Shown piece after piece: positions 7,594 to 12,383 of a DNA stretch of 12,383 bases. The stretch is from contig JBCBLF010000134.1 of NCBI GenBank assembly GCA_038520475.1, positions 1 through 12,383 of the forward strand, written 5' to 3'. Source of the DNA: JBCCWF01 sp038520475 (GTDB lineage: Bacteria > Cyanobacteriota > Cyanobacteriia > CAKZMO01). The stretch's first letter is position 1; every line of letters begins with the position of its first letter. The notes under the pieces are model-generated. The model did not search any database and was not told the origin of the DNA. It saw only the letters and a list, made by a program, of their open reading frames with translations. The translations under genes were made by a program, and so were the position numbers.

Positions 7594-8895
7594 ATGATTC
7601 ATGAAGTGTTCATGCCTGCACTCAGCTCTACAATGACTGAGGGGAAAATTGTCTCTTGGCTCAAAGAACCCGGAGATAAGGTTGAGAAAGGCGAAACCGT
7701 TTTAGTCGTCGAATCAGATAAAGCCGACATGGATGTCGAAGCCTTCCATGAAGGTTTTTTAGCGACCATCATTACCCCTGCAGACAACTCAGCTCCTGTA
7801 GGTGAAGTGATTGCCCTCATTGCCGAAACTCAAGACGAAATCGCGATCGCTAAGCAACAGGCTCAATCTGCTTCATCGGATTCAACATCATCAGGTGCTT
7901 CGTCCACCACACCCTCGGTTGCTGCCTCCGTCCAGGAACCTGTTGCTTCAGACGCTGACAGCCGTGTCGCTGCAACAACACGAGAATCAAACGGTCGAGT
8001 TATCGCATCTCCTCGAGCGAAGAAGCTTGCAAAGCAACTCAATGTTGACCTCAAAAACTTACGTGGCAGCGGTCCCCACGGACGCATTGTGGCAGCCGAT
8101 GTCGAAGCATCGGCTGGCGTTACCCAAGCGGCACCCATCAGTCCGTCTACTGTTTCGGCCCCGCCAATGCCAACATCGAGACCAACTCCACCACCTGCCG
8201 TCGCACCAGTGCCAACCGGAGCAGGAGAGGTAGCTGCATTCACAACACTACAGCAAGCTGTTGTTCGGACAATGATGTCCAGTCTAGAGGCTCCGACGTT
8301 CCGAGTCGGATATACCATTACAACCGACAGCTTAGATGCGCTCTACAAACAAATTAAGTCTAAGGGCGTCACGATGACGGCACTGTTAGCAAAAGCCGTT
8401 GCCACCACCTTGAAAAAGCATCCACTCCTGAATGCAAGCTATACCGATAAAGGAGTTCAGTACCGTCAGGACATTAATGTTTCAGTTGCGGTTGCAATGG
8501 ACGATGGGGGCCTGATTACTCCTGTCTTGCGCCAGGCTGATCAGTTAGATATCTACTCACTGTCACGGTTATGGAAAGATCTTGTTGCGCGATCGCGATC
8601 AAAGCAACTCCAGCCTGAAGAATACAGCACTGGAAGCTTTACCGTTTCTAATCTTGGCATGTTTGGGGTAGATAGGTTTGATGCAATCCTCCCTCCCGGA
8701 CAAGGCTCGATATTAGCCATTGGTGCCTCCCGACCTCAAGTTGTCGCAATGGAGAATGGGTTAATGGGCGTTCGTCGGCAAATGCAAGTCAACATTACCT
8801 GCGATCACCGAATTATCTACGGGGCTCATGCCGCAGCCTTCCTGAAAGATCTTGCTGCCCTCATTGAAACCAACCCACAATCGCTCACGCTGTAG
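7594..8895 (+). CDS. pdhC: Dihydrolipoamide acetyltransferase, E2 of pyruvate dehydrogenase
   Basis: The E2 core passes acetyl groups from pyruvate decarboxylation to CoA, forming acetyl-CoA (often annotated odhB in cyanobacteria). 433 residues in the usual order. A single lipoyl domain (about 1-78) has lipoylation Lys43 in ESDKADMDVE. A Ser/Thr/Ala-rich linker follows. The E1/E3-binding domain (135-171) shows SPRAKKLAKQLNVDL and GSGPHGRI. A Pro-rich linker (about 175-207) leads to the acyltransferase domain (about 208-433), with FTVSNLGMFGVDRFDAILPP and the catalytic His405 in CDHRIIYGA. The family consensus there is DHRxxDG; this protein has Tyr409 instead of Asp, which I recall from plastid-type E2s. 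The pyruvate substrate is inferred from that resemblance; cyanobacteria generally lack 2-oxoglutarate dehydrogenase. No E1 or E3 gene is adjacent, which is common in cyanobacteria. GGAAG lies about ten bases before ATG 7594. Confidence 0.96.
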   Translation: MIHEVFMPALSSTMTEGKIVSWLKEPGDKVEKGETVLVVESDKADMDVEAFHEGFLATIITPADNSAPVGEVIALIAETQDEIAIAKQQAQSASSDSTSSGASSTTPSVAASVQEPVASDADSRVAATTRESNGRVIASPRAKKLAKQLNVDLKNLRGSGPHGRIVAADVEASAGVTQAAPISPSTVSAPPMPTSRPTPPPAVAPVPTGAGEVAAFTTLQQAVVRTMMSSLEAPTFRVGYTITTDSLDALYKQIKSKGVTMTALLAKAVATTLKKHPLLNASYTDKGVQYRQDINVSVAVAMDDGGLITPVLRQADQLDIYSLSRLWKDLVARSRSKQLQPEEYSTGSFTVSNLGMFGVDRFDAILPPGQGSILAIGASRPQVVAMENGLMGVRRQMQVNITCDHRIIYGAHAAAFLKDLAALIETNPQSLTL

Positions 8896-8935
8896 TTTCC
8901 TCCGGTTTTATCACCTTGGATTACATGAGGAGGTA

Positions 8936-8954
8936 TCGATTCGTTCTGAATCGA
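8936..8954 (+). other. Small 7-bp hairpin after the E2 stop
   Basis: TCGATTC (8936-8942) pairs perfectly with GAATCGA (8948-8954) around GTTCT, 40 bases past the E2 stop. It is AT-rich and has no T run. It may be part of the E2 3' end together with the large hairpin at 8992-9046. Confidence 0.25.
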
Positions 8955-8991
8955 CTCTTCATAAGATTCTCTACATGACTGAGTACACTTA

Positions 8992-9046
8992 ACGAAGTAA
9001 TAGAGGGATTGGGAGCAGACTGCTCCCAATCCCTCTATTACTTCGT
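8992..9046. terminator. Perfect 27-bp-stem hairpin between convergent genes
   Basis: Bases 8992-9018 are the exact reverse complement of 9020-9046, with a single central base at 9019 (so a real loop of three or more bases). The E2 gene ends 96 bases to the left and the HD-domain gene ends 11 bases to the right. A bidirectional terminator or barrier between converging transcripts is the simplest reading. Neither side has a T run (ATCAATAAG on one side, TTAAGTGTAC on the other), so it is not a textbook intrinsic terminator. Confidence 0.7.
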
Positions 9047-9057
9047 ATCAATAAGAT

Positions 9058-9924
9058 TTAACTGGCAGCGTGAATGAGCGTTGGGTCTTTCATGCCTAAT
9101 CGCTCATGCTCGACAACAAATACATTCGAGTAGAGATTTGCGATAATCTGCTGCCCTTGTTGCGTGAGCTCCAAATAGCCAAGGCCATCTTTGACATATG
9201 GAAAAACGCCATTCCAATAAAACTTGGGATAGTTATCTCTCAAATCACCAGGATGTCGATATCCCAGGGCCTTACTAACACCAGTCTCAACAAACTCGTA
9301 GTAGAGTGCACCGATTTTTTTCAGATAGCGCGGATCACTCAACTGACCAATGAGATCAGAGGCTCGCACTAATCCTGGGTAATTTGTGGTGTTCTTATGG
9401 TCTTCAGCATTCGGAACCGGAAAGCGCGTCAACTCAATGTTGCGCTTGATTTCTTCAGCGTTGATGAGAGCATGACCTCCAAATCGCTCATCGACAAACA
9501 ACTTTGCTCGATCAACATGATGAGGCGTCAGGCTGGCATCCGAGGCTCCCGGCGGAAGCTGAATCATTTCTTCACCTTTTCCAGTGGCATACCAGCCATT
9601 GCGATCTTTTTGGCACACTCCCTTCACGTAACCGATGTCATGACAAACCAGGGAAATGATGAAGTGAAGCCAGTCTTCGCATGACACCCCCCCTTCCCGG
9701 ATATGCTTTCCTCGCAAAATCTCTTGGCCGACCAGAGTCACCAGAATCGTATGCTCTACGTTGTGATAAAGCGCATCGCTTCTCGCGATGTTCTCGAGCG
9801 CCATCGAACCCACCCAACCAATGATGTCTTCGTAATTGGTCTTCCATGCACCGTAGGTGCGGTGGTACCCGTCTTTTAATTTCCCGACGAAGTCGTCAAT
9901 CAACAATTCTGTTGCATTAAACAT
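9058..9924 (-). CDS. HD-domain metal-dependent phosphohydrolase
   Basis: 288 residues, cytoplasmic, with no signal or membrane segment. HD superfamily metal ligands are visible in order: YHNVEH (His54, His58), the HD doublet CHDIGY (His95, Asp96), PHHVDRAK (His135/His136) and a late Asp190 in VRASDLIGQ. The HN-x-x-H spacing resembles that of cyclic-nucleotide phosphodiesterases, but the rest does not follow that family closely, and the substrate is unknown. The C-terminal 90 residues are rich in aromatics (YYEF, FYWNGVFPY). The start ATG at 9924 has no strong ribosome binding site. The gene is transcribed alone: an 855-bp gene-free stretch lies upstream and a large hairpin begins 11 bases after its stop. 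HIP1 is absent from it, unlike most neighbours, but the count is too small to argue transfer. The superfamily call is firm; the biochemical role is open. Confidence 0.88.
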   Translation of the reverse strand: MFNATELLIDDFVGKLKDGYHRTYGAWKTNYEDIIGWVGSMALENIARSDALYHNVEHTILVTLVGQEILRGKHIREGGVSCEDWLHFIISLVCHDIGYVKGVCQKDRNGWYATGKGEEMIQLPPGASDASLTPHHVDRAKLFVDERFGGHALINAEEIKRNIELTRFPVPNAEDHKNTTNYPGLVRASDLIGQLSDPRYLKKIGALYYEFVETGVSKALGYRHPGDLRDNYPKFYWNGVFPYVKDGLGYLELTQQGQQIIANLYSNVFVVEHERLGMKDPTLIHAAS

Positions 9925-10114
9925 AGCTCGATGCTCGCCTGCAAAAGGGATAATTGTTTACATCAAGATAAAAAATCGAGGTAATTTTCGCCATTTGTCT
10001 AATTGACTGTCATCTGAGGATGAAACCCAATCAGCCAATAAAGTTGAACTCTAGCCTTAATTCAACCGTTGACGATGATTGTATAAACAAACGATAGCAA
10101 TCGCTATCTACTGA

Positions 10115-10330
10115 GAAGACCTCGAAAAGGAAAAACAGGAACTCGAAGACAAACGTGCTGATATAGATTCTAAACTTACTGTATATGATGCCCAAATAAC
10201 TGAGTGCAGCAACTTTAGCCTAATTGCAAGATTGACACACGTACACATCCGTAATATCACGAAAAACGCGCTTAATTATCTATTAAGCAAGTGTTCATCG
10301 GTTCAGTCAGGCCACTATATCCATTTTTGA
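10115..10330 (+). pseudogene. Possible remnant of a coiled-coil coding sequence
   Basis: An open frame of 71 codons before TGA 10328-10330 directly follows an in-frame TGA (10112-10114) and has no ATG or GTG. Its first 28 residues (EDLEKEKQELEDKRADIDSK and on) are highly charged and heptad-like. That is unusual for random DNA and suggests the broken end of a coiled-coil protein. The second half looks random. It could simply be chance, as A-rich purine runs give Glu/Lys-rich peptides. No relative is recognised. Confidence 0.2.
10232..10260 (+). promoter_or_regulatory. Candidate sigma70-type promoter
   Basis: A perfect -35 box TTGACA (10232-10237), a 17-base spacer and TATCAC (10255-10260; four of six matches to TATAAT) form a plausible promoter facing right. 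Transcription would begin at about 10267. It is too far (over 500 bases) from the YjbQ start to be its obvious promoter, and a large hairpin lies between. Confidence 0.3.
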
Positions 10331-10473
10331 ATTGGCACATGACTTGATTATCATGCCGTCCTTCTACCAGATAAGTCTCTTAACAATCAGAACTTAAACC
10401 TTTCGCATAAGATCCTTCCTGAGCTTGGGGAATGTCTTTGTCGCGGGCTGCGCCCGCGACAAAGACATTCCCC
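10267..10473 (+). ncRNA. Candidate small RNA of about 200 nt
   Basis: The boundaries are inferred: from the candidate promoter at 10232-10260 to the end of the strong hairpin at 10427-10473. The interval would begin with a perfect 7-bp stem-loop (GCTTAAT 10270-10276 with ATTAAGC 10282-10288). It has further short pairings around 10311-10355 (GGCA and ATGA with TCATGCC) and would end in the 22-bp hairpin. It does not match an RNA family I can identify. It overlaps the end of the possible coding remnant at 10115-10330. Confidence 0.2.
10427..10473. terminator. Perfect 22-bp-stem GC-rich hairpin
   Basis: Bases 10427-10448 pair exactly with 10452-10473 around the loop TGC. The stem top is very GC-rich (CGCGGGC / GCCCGCG). 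No T run follows on either strand. It lies in a gap between divergent genes, where no terminator is expected for annotated genes, so it either ends an unannotated transcript or is another kind of structural repeat. Its design (long perfect stem, tiny loop) matches the hairpin at 8992-9046, but the sequences differ. Confidence 0.6.
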
Positions 10474-10779
10474 TGCATGAATCCTAAAAGTATGAATGAC
10501 ATCTGTCCGGAAAAATCATCATCGTCGTCGCTTCTCACTGCTGTTTTTAAGCATCAACTTTTAGGTATCAACGTGGCGATATCGACAAAAGGACATTTAT
10601 GATGCTTCATCAAGATGACTAATCACATCATCTGCCATCAGACATAAGTAGAGTTATGCAGAGAGAAAAAGCAGACCACAACAATCGGCCATCAGTAGTT
10701 GATTCGTTCAGCTCTCGTTCAACAAACCCTAAGTTAATTGTGTAATCGTATGTAGACGGTTCGGAATACGCTATTCGCT

Positions 10780-11196
10780 ATGAATTTTCACCAGAAATCT
10801 CTTTATATTCCAACGGATGGGAAAACACTCCACCGAATCACGTCAGATGTGCGCCGTGTTGTTGCTGAATCGGGCATTACTGAGGGAATGTGTCACTTGT
10901 TTTTGAGACACACATCAGCAAGTTTAGTCATTCAGGAGAATGCCGATCCTGATGTGTTGAAAGACCTAGAAAATTTCTTTGCGATGCTGGTTCCAGAGAA
11001 TCGACGCTACATCCACGATGCAGAAGGTCCCGATGATATGCCAGCACACATTCGCACAGCACTCACTCACTCCTCTGAAAATATTCCTATTTCCCATGGA
11101 CAGCTGATGCTCGGCACCTGGCAAGGCATTTATGTATGGGAACATCGGCAGCGTCGCCACCAACGAGAACTGATTGTGCACGTGATGGGGAACTGA
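10780..11196 (+). CDS. yjbQ: YjbQ-family protein (UPF0047, secondary thiamine-phosphate synthase type)
   Basis: 138 residues, the full length of this single-domain family. Hallmarks are GMCHLFLRHTSASLVIQE (36-53, with His44-Thr-Ser-Ala and Glu53), NADPDVLKDLE (54-64), the middle EGPDDMPAHIRTALTHSS, ISHGQLMLGTWQGIYVWEHR (Gly112-Thr-Trp-Gln) and the basic end RRHQRELIVHVMG. E. coli YjbQ shows weak thiamine-phosphate synthase activity and can rescue thiE mutants. Whether that is its true role is unsettled, so the name should be used with care. The start is ATG 10780; only a weak GGAA lies about 15 bases upstream. The stop codon overlaps the next start (TGATG), so the two genes are translated from one mRNA. 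Confidence 0.95.
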   Translation: MNFHQKSLYIPTDGKTLHRITSDVRRVVAESGITEGMCHLFLRHTSASLVIQENADPDVLKDLENFFAMLVPENRRYIHDAEGPDDMPAHIRTALTHSSENIPISHGQLMLGTWQGIYVWEHRQRRHQRELIVHVMGN

Positions 11197-12326
11197 TGAA
11201 ACCTGAGATTCAAACGATCCCAATTGCTTCCCTGGCGTCGGGCGATCGCCTTTTCTTAAAGTTATATACATTTGTTGGTCAATCCCCAGGGAAAACAGCC
11301 TATCTCCAGGCCAACCTTCATGGCGCAGAAATTGCGGGCAATGCCGTTATTGATGAGTTGATTCGTTACTTTCGGCGACTGCCCCCCGAACAGTTATCAG
11401 GTGAAGTTCGCCTGGTACCTGTTTGTAATCCAATCGCCATGAATGAGCGATCGCATCACTTTTCATCGGGACGGTTTAACCCCTACGACGGCAAAGACTG
11501 GAATCGGATTTTTTGGGACTATGAGAAGTATGGCCAGGATGACCTCATCGAATTCGCGCAAATCAACCTAACGCAAGAGATCGAGATTGTACAACAGCAC
11601 TACCGGCAATCCATTATGAATGCCTTTGTCCGTGCTAAAGCCTCTATGGCAACCCCTAGTAGTGCCCCCTTCCATGAAAAATATCGCTCCTGTCTCCAAT
11701 CCCTGTCCTTAGATGCAGACTACATCATTGATCTGCATAGCTCTACAAATGATGGGCTGAACTATATTTATTACTTCCAGGATCGAGCGAACAGCGCGAA
11801 GCAGTTTCTAATGCCGATTGGAATTGAACTGGATGTGTTTGATGGGGATGCGTTTGATGAAGCATTTATCCGTCCTTGGCTCAAGCTCGAAGAGCAATTC
11901 GCCTCACTCGGACGTCATGCACAATTTGACATCGAAGCATTTACGCTTGAGTTAGGCTCGGGAATGCAGATGAATCCTGACTCTATCAAGCAGGGCGTTG
12001 CCGGCATCCAAAACTATCTAAGACATAAGCAGATGCTGCACATTCCAGATTCGTCAGCAGATTGCCCTCAACCTTCAGCAATCTACCTAACAACAAACAG
12101 CCGTGTGGAGCGATATTATGCGCCAAGCGGCGGCCTAGTGACCTCACGCGCATCCCTTGGCCAAAAAGTTGAAGAAGGCGATCCTCTCTATCATCTACTC
12201 TGCTTTTCAAAAGAGGACGATTATCCAATCACGACAACTGTTCAAGCGAAGCAATCCGGACTCGTCTTTGATCTGTCCCTCAACAATTCCTTGAACGAAG
12301 GCGATTATGTACTCAGCATCTTATGA
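11196..12326 (+). CDS. Succinylglutamate desuccinylase/aspartoacylase family zinc hydrolase
   Basis: 376 residues from ATG 11196; a frame start at 11136 would add 20 unlikely residues inside yjbQ, whereas 11196 overlaps the yjbQ stop by one base (TGATG). It belongs to the M14-like AstE/AspA family, which removes acyl groups from N-acyl amino acids using one zinc. Ligands visible are His42 and Glu45 in NLHGAEIAGN and His181 in DLHSS. Glu252 in LELGSGM is the likely general base. Asn and Arg residues near 80-105 (PVCNPIAMNERSHHFSSGRFNPYDGKDWNR) match the substrate-binding region. The C-terminal part of about 80 residues forms a beta-barrel-like, biotinyl-type domain (YYAPSGGLVTSRASLGQKVEEGD), as in other family members. 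No arginine-succinyl pathway genes are nearby, so the substrate is unknown; AstE proper is unlikely. The gene ends in an intrinsic terminator. Confidence 0.92.
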   Translation: MKPEIQTIPIASLASGDRLFLKLYTFVGQSPGKTAYLQANLHGAEIAGNAVIDELIRYFRRLPPEQLSGEVRLVPVCNPIAMNERSHHFSSGRFNPYDGKDWNRIFWDYEKYGQDDLIEFAQINLTQEIEIVQQHYRQSIMNAFVRAKASMATPSSAPFHEKYRSCLQSLSLDADYIIDLHSSTNDGLNYIYYFQDRANSAKQFLMPIGIELDVFDGDAFDEAFIRPWLKLEEQFASLGRHAQFDIEAFTLELGSGMQMNPDSIKQGVAGIQNYLRHKQMLHIPDSSADCPQPSAIYLTTNSRVERYYAPSGGLVTSRASLGQKVEEGDPLYHLLCFSKEDDYPITTTVQAKQSGLVFDLSLNNSLNEGDYVLSIL

Positions 12327-12347
12327 ATAACGCTTCGACTTTTTTTT
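12296..12347 (+). terminator. Intrinsic terminator overlapping the stop codon of the deacylase gene
   Basis: CGAAGgCGaTTAT (12296-12308) pairs with ATAACGCTTCG (12327-12337), giving 11 bp with two single-base bulges. The 18-base loop contains the TGA stop (12324-12326). Two bases later comes a run of eight T (12340-12347). This is the best textbook rho-independent terminator in the window and ends the yjbQ-deacylase operon. Confidence 0.65.
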
Positions 12348-12383
12348 GGGGAATAAAGCATCTGCATCTTCCCTTGATTTATC

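Larger units (their letters stand above)
9925..10779. other. 855-bp stretch without a convincing gene
   Basis: It lies between the divergent starts of the HD-domain and YjbQ genes, so it must hold both promoters. Visible contents are a 6-bp hairpin at 10093-10108 (GATAGC / GCTATC), the start-less open frame 10115-10330, a promoter-like pair at 10232-10260, a 7-bp hairpin at 10270-10288, the large hairpin 10427-10473, and an 8-bp inverted repeat (10549-10556 with 10600-10607). No tRNA, IS end or HIP1 octamer was seen. The base composition is AT-rich next to the genes. Confidence 0.6.

Noticed and set aside
7811..8318. Long plus- and minus-strand frames of 140-151 codons inside the E2 gene
   Set aside because: They are shadows of the Ala/Pro/Ser-rich linker region; the E2 frame accounts for the DNA fully.
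8926..8950. A strong Shine-Dalgarno-like GAGGAGGT at about 8927 after the E2 gene
   Set aside because: No ATG, GTG or TTG follows at a useful distance; the next in-frame peptide would be under 20 residues.
10069..10086. TTGACG followed by TATAAA as a promoter
   Set aside because: The spacing is only seven bases, too short for a sigma70 promoter.
10492..10602. A 36-codon plus-strand frame starting with ATG, just after the 10427-10473 hairpin
   Set aside because: No ribosome binding site, low-complexity serine run from a trinucleotide repeat, and no recognisable features. Its length is expected by chance.
9925..10779. A tRNA, CRISPR array or insertion sequence in the gene-free stretch
   Set aside because: No T-loop-like motif with matching acceptor stem, no regularly spaced repeats, and no transposase fragment or terminal repeats with target duplication were found.

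Overview
The window is chromosomal DNA from a cyanobacterium. Two things show this. First, the octamer GCGATCGC (HIP1) occurs about 16 times by my reading, where chance predicts well under one in this length. Second, the gene content is cyanobacterial: a GlgC with both plant/cyanobacterial 3-PGA activator lysines, an E2 acyltransferase of the cyanobacterial/plastid type, and a pentapeptide-repeat/TPR protein. Base composition is moderate, somewhat under 50% GC. I cannot assign a genus. Nothing looks like a phage, an insertion sequence, a CRISPR array or a defence island; this is mostly housekeeping sequence.

Positions 1-6558 are all on the minus strand. In transcription order they are glgC (glycogen precursor synthesis), a DUF2079 multi-pass membrane protein, a long zinc-type adenylate kinase, a short CNNM/CBS transporter-like protein, and a pentapeptide-repeat/membrane/TPR protein that runs off the left edge. 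The gaps of 161, 261 and 95 bp between the first four suggest mostly separate transcripts. The CNNM gene and the pentapeptide/TPR gene abut or overlap and are probably co-transcribed. Stem-loops lie in the gaps after glgC and after the DUF2079 gene.

Positions 6847-8895 are on the plus strand, divergent from glgC. They hold a small secreted protein with a clear signal peptide and then the E2 subunit of pyruvate dehydrogenase. A 12-bp inverted repeat lies between them. The E2 gene converges on an HD-domain phosphohydrolase gene (minus strand), and the 162-bp gap between them holds a perfect 27-bp-stem hairpin.

Positions 9925-10779 are an 855-bp stretch with no convincing gene. It contains a start-less, coiled-coil-like open frame that may be a gene remnant, a good sigma70-like promoter, and about 210 bp further on a perfect 22-bp-stem hairpin. 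Promoter plus hairpin outline a possible small RNA, which is the most open question in the window. On the right, a YjbQ-family gene overlaps by one base (TGATG) with a zinc-dependent succinylglutamate desuccinylase/aspartoacylase-like gene. This two-gene operon ends in an intrinsic terminator whose hairpin contains the stop codon.

Central metabolism is well represented: acetyl-CoA entry (E2), carbon storage (GlgC) and adenylate balance (Adk). These genes are not arranged as a single pathway operon. I see no clearly new multi-gene system. The leads worth checking are the candidate RNA at about 10267-10473, the coupled YjbQ/deacylase pair, and the domain variants in the E2, CNNM and pentapeptide/TPR proteins.
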